NCBI RefSeq assembly: GCF_008274825.1
Contig: NZ_CP030848.1
Location: 2,790,001-2,854,000, forward strand
Direction: 5' to 3'
Length of the DNA: 64,000 nt
Source of the DNA: Sphingobacterium hotanense
Lineage (GTDB): Bacteria > Bacteroidota > Bacteroidia > Sphingobacteriales > Sphingobacteriaceae
Below the pieces are notes generated by a model. That model did no database searches, was not told the origin of the DNA, and saw only the letters and a program-made list of their open reading frames with translations. Each line of letters begins with the position of its first letter. Position 1 is the first letter of the stretch. The position numbers and the translations under genes are program-made. Below, piece after piece: positions 50,898-60,442 of the stretch.

Positions 50898-52859
50898 ATG
50901 AAGAGAACAATTTTTAAATGGACACTAGCAAGTCTTATGATCGGTTTCTTCGGTCAACAGGAAAGCATTGCCCAAACAAAAGAAAGTCAATATAATTATA
51001 AGGAAGCTTTCAACCCTATATTCTACAGTAACAACGGATCGCCCTATCGTTCGGCTTCAGGAAAACCGGGCCATCAATACTGGCAGAACGCGGCGAGCTA
51101 CGATATAAAGGTTAGCTTGAACGACCAAACACATGAGGTTAAAGGAACGGTCAAGATATCGTATACCAATAACAGTCCGGATGAATTAGCATTTATCTGG
51201 CTTCAGATAGAACAAAATCTCTTTAACCAGGAATCCATCGGACAGGCAACTGTTCCCTTGAGCAACAGCCGATATGGCGATGCTGGCTCAAGTTTCAATG
51301 GCGGTTATACGTTAAGCAATATCAAAGATCAAAGCGGCAAAGAACTGAAAAACAGTATAAACGATACGAGAATGCGTATTGATCTGCCGACTCCGCTCGC
51401 GGCAAATGGTGGAAAGACTGAGTTTAGCTTAGATTTCTCTTATATCGTGCCGGAATACGGCGCCGACCGCACCGGAATACTTCCAACCGCAAATGGCGAC
51501 ATTTATGCCATTGCGCAATGGTATCCTAAGGTAGCTGTTTATGACGATGTGTTAGGATGGAACAGCCTGCCCTATACTGGACCTGGCGAATTCTATATGG
51601 AGTACGGAGATTTCAACGTTGAAATTACCGCCCCGGCAAACCATATCGTCGTGATGGGCGGCGAGCTATTAAACCCGCAGGACGTTTGGACCAAGGATCA
51701 ACTAGACCGTTATAACAAAGCAAAAGACAGCGATAAAACGGTCCTTATCCGCTCCGAAAGCGAAGTTAGCAATGCTAATTCGCGACCACAGAAGAAAACG
51801 CTGACTTGGAAATATCGTTTAGAGAATGCGCGTGATGTCGCTTGGGCTTCATCGAAAGCCTTCATCATCGACGCTGCGAAAATCAATCTGCCGAGCGGCA
51901 AAAAGTCGCTAGCGCTTTCAGCATATCCGAAAGAAAGTAATGGCGGCAACGCATGGGAGCGATCGACAGAATATACCAAAGCGTCCATCGAATACTATTC
52001 AAAGAAATGGATGGAATACCCCTACCCGGTTGCTATCAACGTAGCATCGAATGTCGGAGGTATGGAATACCCTGCGATTGTATTCTGTGGAAACCGCGCA
52101 AAGGCGGCTAGCCTCTGGGGCGTTACTGACCACGAATTCGGGCATATCTGGTTCCCGATGATCGTCGGTTCCAACGAACGCTTGCACGCATGGATGGACG
52201 AAGGATTTAACACCTTCATCAATGAACTTTCAACTGAAGTCTTCAACAAAGGGGAATACAACCGCCCAATGGGAACTAAAAACTCGATGACACAAGTATT
52301 GATGAATCCTGCATTAGAACCCGTGATGACTACCCCTCAAGGTATGAAGGAAAGAAATATAGGTATCCTAGCCTACTATAAACCTGCCTTCGCACTAAGA
52401 ATATTGCGTGATGAGGTTTTAGGTGCAGAACGATTCGACAATGCTTTCAAAAAATATATCGAACACTGGGCATATAAGCACCCGACTCCCGATGATTTCT
52501 TCCGTACAATAGAAAATGAGACCGGCGAAAATCTTGCATGGTTTTGGAGGGGTTGGTTCCTCAACAACTGGGCTTTAGATCAAGCAATTACAGACGTTCA
52601 TTACCAAGATTTAGACCCAACGAAGGGTGCAATAATCAGCATCAGCAACTTAGAAAAAATGGCGATGCCAGTCGTAATCGAAGCGACAACTGTTAGCGGC
52701 AAGAAAGTGCGTACTAAATTGCCTGTAGAAATTTGGGAAAGAAACCAATCATGGCGATTTTTGTTGAATACTACAGAGAAGCTTACTTCAGTAAAGATCG
52801 ATCCGGATGGCGTTTATCCAGATAGCAATCCTGAAAACAACAGCTGGAAATCAAAATAA
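50898..52859 (+). CDS. M1 family metallopeptidase, secreted
   Basis: A 653-residue gluzincin aminopeptidase from ATG 50898, which begins a signal peptide (FKWTLASLMIGFFG to SIAQ). The exopeptidase motif is GGMEYP (about 387-392), and zinc is bound by HEFGH at 412-416 plus Glu435 (MDEGFNT), the standard H-E-x2-H-x18-E spacing. The C-terminal domain (from about 590) is a beta-sandwich (ISISNLEKMAMPVVIEA). It acts in the periplasm or at the surface on peptides. The next gene follows after 2 bases. Confidence 0.93.
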   Translation: MKRTIFKWTLASLMIGFFGQQESIAQTKESQYNYKEAFNPIFYSNNGSPYRSASGKPGHQYWQNAASYDIKVSLNDQTHEVKGTVKISYTNNSPDELAFIWLQIEQNLFNQESIGQATVPLSNSRYGDAGSSFNGGYTLSNIKDQSGKELKNSINDTRMRIDLPTPLAANGGKTEFSLDFSYIVPEYGADRTGILPTANGDIYAIAQWYPKVAVYDDVLGWNSLPYTGPGEFYMEYGDFNVEITAPANHIVVMGGELLNPQDVWTKDQLDRYNKAKDSDKTVLIRSESEVSNANSRPQKKTLTWKYRLENARDVAWASSKAFIIDAAKINLPSGKKSLALSAYPKESNGGNAWERSTEYTKASIEYYSKKWMEYPYPVAINVASNVGGMEYPAIVFCGNRAKAASLWGVTDHEFGHIWFPMIVGSNERLHAWMDEGFNTFINELSTEVFNKGEYNRPMGTKNSMTQVLMNPALEPVMTTPQGMKERNIGILAYYKPAFALRILRDEVLGAERFDNAFKKYIEHWAYKHPTPDDFFRTIENETGENLAWFWRGWFLNNWALDQAITDVHYQDLDPTKGAIISISNLEKMAMPVVIEATTVSGKKVRTKLPVEIWERNQSWRFLLNTTEKLTSVKIDPDGVYPDSNPENNSWKSK

Positions 52860-52861
52860 GA

Positions 52862-53545
52862 ATGAAAAATCTTAAGAAAATATACATCATCGCCCTATTG
52901 CTCGTCAGCAATATAGGCATACTATCTGCCCAACAAATTAAAGGTTTGGTGTTCGATCTCGAAAGCAGTCAGCGATTGAGCGATGTGCAGATCGAAAACA
53001 TCAGCAACAATAAATCAACAACAAGTGCTTCTGACGGAAGTTTTACGATAGACGGAAAAAAGAATGACTACCTCGTATTAAGAGCGAAAGGCTATGATCG
53101 AGATACCGCTTTCATCTACCAGGACGGAGTTTCTAGAATTTATTTAGTGCGCGATAAGAGTATTATCCGGATTGATGAAGTGACAGTTACCCGTATGACG
53201 GATAGTCGCCTGAACACCGAGATTGAAAAGGCAAAAAACAACAGCAAGGCAGTTGAAACAAGCCAAAACCGTGGGGGATTACGTGTCTCACCATCGCGCT
53301 TATTCGGGAAAGAAGCACGGATCGCAAGAAATAGCATCAAGATCCTTCAACTTGAACAAGAACAGCGTTTAGTGGACCGTACATTTACGGACGAGCTAAT
53401 CTTATCTCTGATTTCGATGCCAAATGATCAATTGGCTCTGTTCAAAGATAAATACCGACCTAGCTATGCATTTATCAAACAGGCAAGAAAAGAAGATTTG
53501 ACCGCTTACATATTAGATTCATTCGCGAAGTTCAAAAAGCAGTAA
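52862..53545 (+). CDS. Carboxypeptidase-regulatory-like domain protein
   Basis: A 227-residue secreted protein: signal peptide 1 to about 23 (GILSAQ), then a CarboxypepD-reg-like beta-sandwich (QIKGLVFDLESSQRLSDVQI, TTSASDGSFTIDGKKNDYLV) and a helical C-terminus unlike a barrel (ILQLEQEQRLVDRTFTDELI). The beginning matches TonB-receptor N-terminal extensions, but the plug and barrel are absent, so it is a stand-alone form. It is co-translated with the M1 peptidase gene 2 bases upstream; function unknown. Confidence 0.82.
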   Translation: MKNLKKIYIIALLLVSNIGILSAQQIKGLVFDLESSQRLSDVQIENISNNKSTTSASDGSFTIDGKKNDYLVLRAKGYDRDTAFIYQDGVSRIYLVRDKSIIRIDEVTVTRMTDSRLNTEIEKAKNNSKAVETSQNRGGLRVSPSRLFGKEARIARNSIKILQLEQEQRLVDRTFTDELILSLISMPNDQLALFKDKYRPSYAFIKQARKEDLTAYILDSFAKFKKQ

Positions 53546-53589
53546 GTCAGTATACGGTCAAACTACAACATATATCAATTGTTGTATAA

Positions 53590-53624
53590 ATGCCTTGGCC
53601 GATCATGTCCGCCAAGGCATTTTT
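53590..53624 (+). terminator. Terminator of the yffB-M1 operon
   Basis: ATGCCTTGGC and GCCAAGGCAT form a 10-bp stem around an 11-base loop, followed by TTTTAT. Confidence 0.85.
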
Positions 53625-53642
53625 ATCTAAAAGCAAATACAT

Positions 53643-54293
53643 ATGAAAGTAGCATTAATTGGAGCCACCGGCTATGTGGGTTCTCATATTTTAGAGGAGT
53701 TAGTTTCAAGGAACATCGAAGTAACTGCAATTGCTAGAGATGTTGAAGAATTAAAAAACAAAGATCATGTATTAGCCGTTCAAGTCGACATCAATGAAGA
53801 AGGCCGTTTGGCAAGCGCGTTGAAAGGCAACGATGCTGTGATATCAGCATATAACGCCGGCTGGGGCAATCCGAACATTTATGATGTTTTCCTAGTTGGA
53901 GGACGAAACATATTAGAAGCTGTGAAAGATGCGGGTATCAAAAGGCTTATTATTGTCGGTGGCGCGGGAAGCCTTAAAGTAGAAAACGACGAGCGATTAG
54001 TCGATACGGCTGGCTTTCCGGGCGAAATTAAACCTGGTGCATTAGCCGCAGCTGATTATCTGGAAGTCGTAAAACGGGAAGACGAATTAGATTGGACTTT
54101 CTTTAGCCCTTCCATCGAAATGAATCCCGGAAATCCAGGAACGCGCACAGGCGCATATAGAACAGCAATCGGACATCCCGTATTCGACCATGAAGGCAGA
54201 AGCATTATATCTGTCGAAGATGTTGCTGTTGCCATCGTAGATGAGCTAGAAAACAATCAATTTATCAAAAAGCATTTCTCGGCTGGCTATTAA
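53643..54293 (+). CDS. NAD(P)-binding Rossmann protein (YwnB/BVR-B-like)
   Basis: A 216-residue atypical short-chain dehydrogenase. The cofactor loop is VALIGATGYVGSHILEELVS; further parts are VISAYNAGWGNPNIYDVFLV, LIIVGGAGSLKVENDERLVD and DWTFFSPSIEMNPG. There is no Y-x3-K, as in NmrA/flavin-reductase (BVR-B) members that may bind NADPH without classic chemistry. Its stop codon falls inside a hairpin shared with the converging gene. Confidence 0.88.
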   Translation: MKVALIGATGYVGSHILEELVSRNIEVTAIARDVEELKNKDHVLAVQVDINEEGRLASALKGNDAVISAYNAGWGNPNIYDVFLVGGRNILEAVKDAGIKRLIIVGGAGSLKVENDERLVDTAGFPGEIKPGALAAADYLEVVKREDELDWTFFSPSIEMNPGNPGTRTGAYRTAIGHPVFDHEGRSIISVEDVAVAIVDELENNQFIKKHFSAGY

Positions 54294-54307
54294 TTTAGCT
54301 AGCCAGC
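54282..54307. terminator. Hairpin over two converging stop codons
   Basis: GCTGGCTA (54282-54289) pairs with TAGCCAGC (54300-54307). The loop contains the stop codons of both genes (TAA at 54291 on plus, at 54295-54297 on minus). No long T run, so termination is likely but not strong. Confidence 0.5.
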
Positions 54308-54843
54308 AACTTGCTAATCTTTAAGTAGCCTACCTCTAGCCTGTCCTCTACCGTATCTTCTGCAATCTCATACTGCAGCTGATATTTTTGTTTAAATTCC
54401 GCTTGTAACAGATCCTCTATCTGATAGATATCGTCTACATCGATACCATATTTATCATCAATATGTGAAGATTCATAATGCTTATAAAACGTGGACTCCT
54501 TCGCAATTTTACTAGCTTCAGCCAAATCATTCGCAACGACTAAGGTTTTGTAATGATATTCTTCCATATCGTTGGGCTTATAGCCTCCCAGATTTACAAA
54601 GAACAGCTTCAAGACGTTTGTCGCTTTTGTTTCTGACTTGTCAACGATGCGAACCTCATAATTTCCAACTCTCGTTACCTTACGCCAGGAGTCGATGTGC
54701 ATTTTCCCCTCCAGCGCCGGCCAAAAACTATTCATGTAAGGAACCAGATCTTTTAGTTCATTAGCAATACCAAAGAACACATCGTGTTGCTCCGTAAATC
54801 GACCTTCCGGCTTACCGCCGAGTACCAACATAAATAAATTCAT
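54295..54843 (-). CDS. DUF1543 domain protein
   Basis: A 182-residue protein of the DUF1543 family: LFMLVLGGKPEGRFTEQHDV, FFGIANELKDLVPYMNSFWP and VLKLFFVNLGGYKPNDMEEY followed by HYKTLVVANDLAEASKIAKE. Two similar halves are apparent, each with an LGGKP/LGGYKP-type loop. Function unknown; probably cytoplasmic. It converges with the Rossmann gene, one base apart. Confidence 0.88.
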   Translation of the reverse strand: MNLFMLVLGGKPEGRFTEQHDVFFGIANELKDLVPYMNSFWPALEGKMHIDSWRKVTRVGNYEVRIVDKSETKATNVLKLFFVNLGGYKPNDMEEYHYKTLVVANDLAEASKIAKESTFYKHYESSHIDDKYGIDVDDIYQIEDLLQAEFKQKYQLQYEIAEDTVEDRLEVGYLKISKLLAS

Positions 54844-55070
54844 ACGTAGAGTATTTTAATATTATCCGCACTTTATTTTATTAAAAATATAAGTTTTAAA
54901 TGAAAATTGACTCAAATCATTTGAGTTATTTTAGGAACAGTCTCGTCAATATCATATCAGAAGAATACCTTAAATAGAGCCGGGGTACCCTATCAGATAT
55001 GGGCTCATTTACCTCAAAACGCCAAATCCTTAACTAAAATAATTTTTCGAGCAGACTTGCTTTGCCCATT

Positions 55071-55156
55071 CCCCTTTCAAAGCCCTTTCAAACCCAATGT
55101 ATAACCCAATCAGAACCGCTTCCAATTGGGTATGAAAGGGTTGTGAAAGGGTCATG
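55071..55156. repeat. B-family palindrome, copy 3
   Basis: CCCTTTCA, CCCTTTCA and ACCCAAT on the left mirror ATTGGGT, TGAAAGGG and TGAAAGGG on the right. Reversed, GGAAGCGGTTCTGATTGGG aligns with the interiors of the other two copies. Confidence 0.85.
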
Positions 55157-55445
55157 ATTAATTACCAAGCTGAAGCAGATCTGTGTTGGATTAAGAGGTA
55201 ATATCTGGAGGATATTAAAATATGCATGATGGAATTATGCATATGTAAGAGCCCAATAGTTTTACCAATTTTCAGCACGCCATTGACAGCAATTCGTTGA
55301 ATGCTACTGCATCATTTTGCAGAAGAACTATTGGCAATCAAACTATAATCCCCAGCATCAACGTTAAAAGAATAATCTTACTTCGAGTTTTGTTTGCACG
55401 CTCAAAAAAGAGTTGCGAAAGTTTCGCAGGTATTAAAAAGAGAAA

Positions 55446-55518
55446 GGGATGCAATCTGGCAATTACATCCCTAACTATTAACCAATTATAAACTTAAATT
55501 ATGAGACAGCAAATATAG
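55446..55518 (+). other. Leader-like element E2: hairpin, AT-rich box and five-codon ORF
   Basis: GGGATG (55446-55451) pairs with CATCCC (55466-55471), then comes TAACTATTAACCAATTATAA and a 5-codon ORF (ATG 55501, stop 55516-55518). Parts and order match 12763-12870. No gene follows. Confidence 0.5.
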
Positions 55519-55569
55519 AAATATTTCTACAACTGTTCAAATAATTTTGCATGTTTTTGCATGTTTTAT

Positions 55570-56766
55570 TTATCTATCGACCTCACCAAGCACAATATCG
55601 ATCGATCCTAATATCGCGATCAAGTCAGCAATCAAGACACCTTTCCCCAATTCAGGCAAGACTGAAAGGTTATTAAAGCTTGGTCCTCTTGCTTTTACGC
55701 GCCTTGGAATATCTGTTTTTTCTGCTGTTACGAAATAGAATCCGAGTTCGCCTTTGGGGTTTTCTGCGCGAACATAATAATCTTGCGCTTTTAGGTTGAC
55801 TTTCTTCGGAACCAGTGCCCGCGGGTCGAATTCTGTGGTCCGTTTAAAATCAGATTGCAGTCGTGCGATACATTGCTCAATGATTTTAACAGATTCCTTT
55901 ACTTCATCAACACGGACTTTATAGCGGTCCCAACAATCGCCTAATTTTCCCATCTCGCCTTTTCCAACAGGAATTTCAAAATCTAGCTCCGGATAGACCG
56001 AATATGCATCCACCCTTCTGAGGTCCCATTTTACACCTGAAGCACGAAGCATTGGACCCGTACAACCATAGTTGATGGCTACGTCCGCCGGCAATACACC
56101 AATATTGGCGGTCCGGGAAATAAAAATTTGATTATTGGAAAGCAGGTCGTCCAATTCGACCAACTTAGGCTTGAAATAGTCTATAAATTCCTGACAACGT
56201 TCTTCGAAATTGACGGGAACATCGTAAAAAAGACCACCTATCCAAATATAGTTATACAACATTCTGGATCCTGATGCCCATTCCAGCATATTCATAATAT
56301 GCTCGCGATCGCGGAAACACCACATAAAGGGTGTAAAAGCACCAATATCGATACCATAGGTTCCGATAGCAATAAGATGTGATGCAATACGATTAAGTTC
56401 GCACACTAAGACGCGAATGTATTCGATTCGCTTGGGTATCTTTTGATCAATTCCGAGCATACGTTCTACTCCCATGACGAAAGCATGGCTGTTGTTCATA
56501 GACGCCAGATAGTCCAATCGATCGGTAAAGGGAATGCTTTTCGTATAGTTTATGGACTCGGCATGCTTATCAAAGCACCGATGTAAATATCCGAGATGTG
56601 GGATAATATCTTTTACGATTTCCCCATCTGTGATAAGCTCTAGCCGAAGTACGCCGTGTGTAGAGGGGTGCTGAGGGCCCATATTGATAACCATCTCCTG
56701 TGAGGAGACGCTTGCGATTTTCTGTTCGTAATTTCGTAAGCCTGCTTCGTATAAATCTTTACCCAT
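55570..56766 (-). CDS. nuoD: NADH-quinone oxidoreductase subunit D
   Basis: A 398-residue complete NuoD, the 49-kDa subunit that helps form the quinone site of complex I. It has [20 protein letters not shown] near residue 25, [40 protein letters not shown] and the end [11 protein letters not shown]. It starts one base after nuoC. No other nuo gene is adjacent: a 726-base gene-free stretch follows and pdxH precedes nuoC, which is unlike the usual nuoA-N operon. Confidence 0.97.
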   Translation of the reverse strand: MGKDLYEAGLRNYEQKIASVSSQEMVINMGPQHPSTHGVLRLELITDGEIVKDIIPHLGYLHRCFDKHAESINYTKSIPFTDRLDYLASMNNSHAFVMGVERMLGIDQKIPKRIEYIRVLVCELNRIASHLIAIGTYGIDIGAFTPFMWCFRDREHIMNMLEWASGSRMLYNYIWIGGLFYDVPVNFEERCQEFIDYFKPKLVELDDLLSNNQIFISRTANIGVLPADVAINYGCTGPMLRASGVKWDLRRVDAYSVYPELDFEIPVGKGEMGKLGDCWDRYKVRVDEVKESVKIIEQCIARLQSDFKRTTEFDPRALVPKKVNLKAQDYYVRAENPKGELGFYFVTAEKTDIPRRVKARGPSFNNLSVLPELGKGVLIADLIAILGSIDIVLGEVDR

Positions 56767-56767
56767 C

Positions 56768-57259
56768 TTACTTAACTGTTATGCCGTGAAAAGTTTCTGG
56801 ATCTTCATAATCCTTGCGTAGGGGATAGCCTTGCCAATCATCAGGCATCAGTATTCTTCGCAAATCAGGATGTCCTTCAAAGTAAATCCCCATCAGATCG
56901 AAGGCCTCGCGCTCGTGCCAATCTGCGGTACGCCAAATCTCGGATACCGAAGGTAAGCTAGGTAAAGCATCTGCCCGTCGTTCATTCTCTAGCTTCACCT
57001 TTAATACCAATTGTTTTTGATAAGGGATCGACGTGAGATGATAGACCACTTCGAAATAATTCGCCGGATAATAGTCGACCGCAGCTATATCTGCAAGCAG
57101 ATCAAAATAGTAACCTTCCGTATCCCGCAGATATAGACAAACCTGTTTTAAGGAAATAGGATTGATGTATAGCGCAGGTTGCAATCCGCTATCCTGAACC
57201 TCCAGCACTGCATCTGCATGAATATGCCTCGCAAGATCGGTATGAATTTTTTCAATCAT
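56768..57259 (-). CDS. nuoC: NADH-quinone oxidoreductase subunit C
   Basis: A 163-residue NuoC (30-kDa subunit), a peripheral-arm protein without cofactor. The family signature [20 protein letters not shown] is followed by [20 protein letters not shown] and KDYEDPETF. Separate from nuoD, unlike the fused NuoCD of enterics. It starts one base after the pdxH stop and ends one base before nuoD, so all three are co-translated. Confidence 0.96.
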   Translation of the reverse strand: MIEKIHTDLARHIHADAVLEVQDSGLQPALYINPISLKQVCLYLRDTEGYYFDLLADIAAVDYYPANYFEVVYHLTSIPYQKQLVLKVKLENERRADALPSLPSVSEIWRTADWHEREAFDLMGIYFEGHPDLRRILMPDDWQGYPLRKDYEDPETFHGITVK

Positions 57260-57260
57260 A

Positions 57261-57914
57261 TTAAGGCGCTATACGTTTTACTGTCCACTTTTCGCTGTTT
57301 GCAGTGTACACGATACGATCGTGCAAGCGACTACTCCGACCCTGCCAAAACTCTACCCTGCTCGGCTTCAGAAGATATCCGCCCCAATTTGCAGGACGAG
57401 GAATATGATCGCTGTCTGCATATTTTTCCTCAATCGCCTTGACGCGATTTTCCAACTCCGCTCGATCTGTCAGATCATGGCTCTGCGGTGATGCGATGGC
57501 ACCAATTCGAGAACCACGAGGACGCGATTCAAAATACTCGTCGGAGTCAGCTGCCGGCAGTCTTTCAACTTGCCCTTCGATACGTACCTGACGTTGCAGC
57601 TCCGGCCAGAAAAATAAAGCGCTAACCGATGGATTCTCATCCATCTCCTGCCCTTTTCGGCTTTCGTAATTAGTAAAAAAACTAAATCCGTTTGCTTTGA
57701 TATCCTTTAACAGGACCACGCGGGAAGAAGGTTTTAGATCGCTGTTCACAGTAGATAGAACGAGCGCATTGACTTCGATAACCTCGCTGTGGCGAGCCTC
57801 GTTGAACCACTTTTCAAATTGTTCGATGGGATTTCCTAACACATCCGATTCGCTTAAGCTACTCAGCGCATAGTCCTGACGAATGGCAGCAATCTCCTTA
57901 TGTTGAATCGACAT
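57261..57914 (-). CDS. pdxH: Pyridoxamine 5'-phosphate oxidase
   Basis: A 217-residue FMN-dependent oxidase making pyridoxal 5'-phosphate. FMN-binding stretches are [20 protein letters not shown] and [20 protein letters not shown]; the substrate part includes [20 protein letters not shown]; the end is WTVKRIAP, with the typical C-terminal LAP-like close. It starts the pdxH-nuoC-nuoD unit. Confidence 0.96.
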   Translation of the reverse strand: MSIQHKEIAAIRQDYALSSLSESDVLGNPIEQFEKWFNEARHSEVIEVNALVLSTVNSDLKPSSRVVLLKDIKANGFSFFTNYESRKGQEMDENPSVSALFFWPELQRQVRIEGQVERLPAADSDEYFESRPRGSRIGAIASPQSHDLTDRAELENRVKAIEEKYADSDHIPRPANWGGYLLKPSRVEFWQGRSSRLHDRIVYTANSEKWTVKRIAP

Positions 57915-58049
57915 AGTAGATATTTTTATTCCTACAAACTTAACAAAATAGCGAACTTTTTGGCGTTTTATTGGTAAAATATATAGGTATTTAGAAACGA
58001 TTTACAACTTTATTATATAAATTTGATACAAGGCAACATCGATTTAATT

Positions 58050-58616
58050 ATGTTCAACGAATTTATCCCCAAACGTGGAAGCTTGATTTTATCTGAACCT
58101 TTTATGCTGGATCAGAATTTTGAGCGCTCAGTTATCCTTCTTTGCGAACATGACATGGAAACAGGAACCGTTGGTTTGATTCTTAATCATCGATCTATGT
58201 TATACTTATCTGACGTGATTGAAGGGATGGATAACACGGAAGTACCGCTGTACTTTGGTGGCCCCGTAGAAGGTGATGCATTATTTTTTGTACATAAGGC
58301 CTATGACAAGCTCATGAGTGGCAATCACATTATTGACGACTTGTATTGGGGTGGAGATTTTGATCGCCTAAAGGACTTATTGAATGAGGGACTGATCAGC
58401 AATGAAGAGGTAAAGCTTTTTCTTGGCTATTCAGGTTGGTCACCAGATCAACTGAATAACGAGATTCAGCAGAACTCATGGGCCGTTCACAACTCTTTCA
58501 ACATTGATTTAGCATTTATCACAGACGGTGAAGACCTTTGGAAAGAGGCTATTATCAGCATGGGACCGAAGTATGCGCATGTTGCAAACTTCCCTAAACG
58601 TCCTGAATTCAACTAA
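58050..58616 (+). CDS. YqgE/AlgH family protein
   Basis: A 188-residue protein from ATG 58050 (TTG 58023 is in frame but lies upstream of the conserved start). It contains RGSLILSEPFMLDQNFERSV, LICEHD-like LLCEHDMETGTVGLILNHRS, VPLYFGGPVEGDALFFVHKA and LFLGYSGWSPDQLNNEIQQN, all typical. AlgH affects alginate production in Pseudomonas, but its biochemistry is unclear. It is divergent from pdxH and 22 bases before a sugar dehydrogenase gene. Confidence 0.92.
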   Translation: MFNEFIPKRGSLILSEPFMLDQNFERSVILLCEHDMETGTVGLILNHRSMLYLSDVIEGMDNTEVPLYFGGPVEGDALFFVHKAYDKLMSGNHIIDDLYWGGDFDRLKDLLNEGLISNEEVKLFLGYSGWSPDQLNNEIQQNSWAVHNSFNIDLAFITDGEDLWKEAIISMGPKYAHVANFPKRPEFN

Positions 58617-58638
58617 ACTAGAAACAAACATACAACAT

Positions 58639-59892
58639 ATGAAGAACACTATTTCTAAGGCGCTATTTTGCGCTGCTGCCACTACGTTAGTAGCGTGCAA
58701 TGGCGCAAATTCTGCAGGATCAAACCCTACAGATACAACAGCACAAGATACCACGAAACTACCACCGGTAGAGACGAATAAAGGAAACACAGATTATAAG
58801 CCTGCTTTTGAAGGACAGACTCGTATTGCGGGCGTAAAAACGACAACTGCCTTTGCAGGCAAAGTTGTTGCCGAAGGTTTGAAAAGCCCATGGGGCATTG
58901 CTTCACTCCCTGATGGTCGTCTATTGATCACAGAGAAAGAAGGCACTATGCGCATTGTGGATCCCGCAAGCGGGAAAGTATCACATGCAATTACAGGTAT
59001 TCCAAAAGTAGATGCACAAGGACAAGGCGGTTTATTAGGGATTACATTGGATCCTGACTTTGAGAGCAACCGCATGGTTTACTGGGTATTTGCGGAGCCT
59101 GTTTCTGGTGGAAATCACACCGCTGTAGGAAAAGGCAAGCTTTCTGCAGATGAGAAAACTATCGAAGGAGCGAGCGTAATCTACCAAGCTCTACCTACTT
59201 ATAACGGCAAATTGCATTACGGTGGCCGTATTATTTTCGACAAAGATGGAAACTTATTTGTTTCCACAGGTGAGCGTTCTGATTTAGAAACTCGCCCACA
59301 ATCGCAGCATTTAAACTCTGCATTGGGTAAAATTGTCCGCATAACGAAAGATGGAAAACCTGTTGCCGGCAACCCGTTTGAAGGACAAGCAGATGCCAAA
59401 CCGGAGATCTACAGCTATGGACACAGAAATACGCAAGGTTTGGCCTTCAACCCGGTTACAGGAGATTTATGGAATTCGGAATTTGGACCGCGCGGGGGTG
59501 ATGAAATCAACATCGTGTCGCCAGGAAAGAATTACGGCTGGCCAACAATCACCTATGGTATAGAATATAAAGGTGATGTAATCGGTAACCCTCCAATTCA
59601 GCAAAAAGAAGGATTAGAACAACCGGTTTATTATTGGGACCCTGTATTGTCGCCGAGTGGAATGACTTTCTATACCGCGGACAATGTTCCGGAGTGGAAA
59701 AACAACCTATTTATAGCCGGATTGAGCAGTACACATATTGCTAGATTGGTGATTAAAGACAATAAGGTTGTCGGTGAAGAGCGATTACTACAATCAGAAG
59801 GTCAACGATTCAGAGATGTGATTCAAGGTAAGGATGGCGCACTATACGCCGTTACGGATTCTGGAAAAGTATATAAAGTAGACAAACAATAA
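58639..59892 (+). CDS. PQQ-dependent soluble aldose dehydrogenase-like lipoprotein
   Basis: A 417-residue lipoprotein from ATG 58639 (lipobox ATTLVACNG, Cys20) with a six-bladed glucose/sorbosone dehydrogenase propeller. Conserved parts: LKSPWGIASLPDGRLLITEK, QGQGGLLGITLDPDFESN, LHYGGRIIFDKDGNLFVSTG, YGHRNTQGLAFNP and WNSEFGPRGGDEINIV, matching E. coli YliI (Asd). The PQQ- and calcium-binding residues appear kept. The organism's ability to make PQQ cannot be judged here. Confidence 0.92.
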   Translation: MKNTISKALFCAAATTLVACNGANSAGSNPTDTTAQDTTKLPPVETNKGNTDYKPAFEGQTRIAGVKTTTAFAGKVVAEGLKSPWGIASLPDGRLLITEKEGTMRIVDPASGKVSHAITGIPKVDAQGQGGLLGITLDPDFESNRMVYWVFAEPVSGGNHTAVGKGKLSADEKTIEGASVIYQALPTYNGKLHYGGRIIFDKDGNLFVSTGERSDLETRPQSQHLNSALGKIVRITKDGKPVAGNPFEGQADAKPEIYSYGHRNTQGLAFNPVTGDLWNSEFGPRGGDEINIVSPGKNYGWPTITYGIEYKGDVIGNPPIQQKEGLEQPVYYWDPVLSPSGMTFYTADNVPEWKNNLFIAGLSSTHIARLVIKDNKVVGEERLLQSEGQRFRDVIQGKDGALYAVTDSGKVYKVDKQ

Positions 59893-59918
59893 GTTAGTCT
59901 TATCGATTAACTGATATC

Positions 59919-59953
59919 GAAAAGCGGGTTGCTGTATAAGCAGCCCGCTTTTC
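59919..59953 (+). terminator. Terminator after sugar dehydrogenase gene
   Basis: GAAAAGCGGGTTGCT and AGCAGCCCGCTTTTC form a 15-bp stem with one G-U around 5 bases, 26 bases past the stop. Confidence 0.9.
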
Positions 59954-60442
59954 TAGTTTTACAAACCCTTGCGTTTCTCGTTGATACACTACAAATAAAT
60001 TAGGTAATAAAGTTGCTACATTTTTTTATTCCATGAAATAATATATAGACAGCATTAAGAACCTAACTGACAAAAAGCATAAACTATAAACATTAGGAAA
60101 TTTATTTTCCATATATGTTGTAATTATAATCTAAAAATTATTTACATTGCGGAATGTTACTTGATTTAATGAATAAAGTTAATCTTTCTAAGTTTAGAAA
60201 CTGTTGAAATGAATATTGATTCTATTATTAATTTTTTCATATTAAGAAACAAATAAGTTTTTTTATAAAATAAAAATGGACGTTATTTCTTTTATTTGAC
60301 TTATATTTGAAATACACACCAACAAACGGATAATGTTTAAAATAATATAACATTACTATTTTTATAATTTAATACTTAATATTACGAAGTAATCCGGTTT
60401 ATTCGGTGCTATAAGACGCATCTCTTTTTATTAAAGAACAAT
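59954..60442. other. AT-rich intergenic region before ROK gene
   Basis: 489 bases, extremely AT-rich, no ORF of note. TATATTTG at 60302-60309 fits a -7 box and would give a leader of about 130 bases for the ROK gene. Nothing else is recognised. Confidence 0.45.

Larger units (their letters stand above)
54844..55569. other. Long intergenic region with B repeat and leader-like element
   Basis: 726 bases with no gene seen. It contains the third B palindrome (55071-55156), an inverted pair CCAATAGTT/AACTATTGG (55253-55261, 55326-55334), the tight palindrome TGCGAAAGTTTCGCA (55414-55428) and element E2 (55446-55518). An undescribed RNA gene is possible in 55250-55520, but no known family is recognised. 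Confidence 0.5.

Noticed and set aside
55250..55440. tmRNA, 6S or SRP RNA
   Set aside because: Some inverted pairs, but none of the conserved motifs of these RNAs could be recognised.
58528..58638. Longer start of the sugar dehydrogenase
   Set aside because: It would overlap yqgE by 89 bases and hide the lipobox signal, which begins at ATG 58639.
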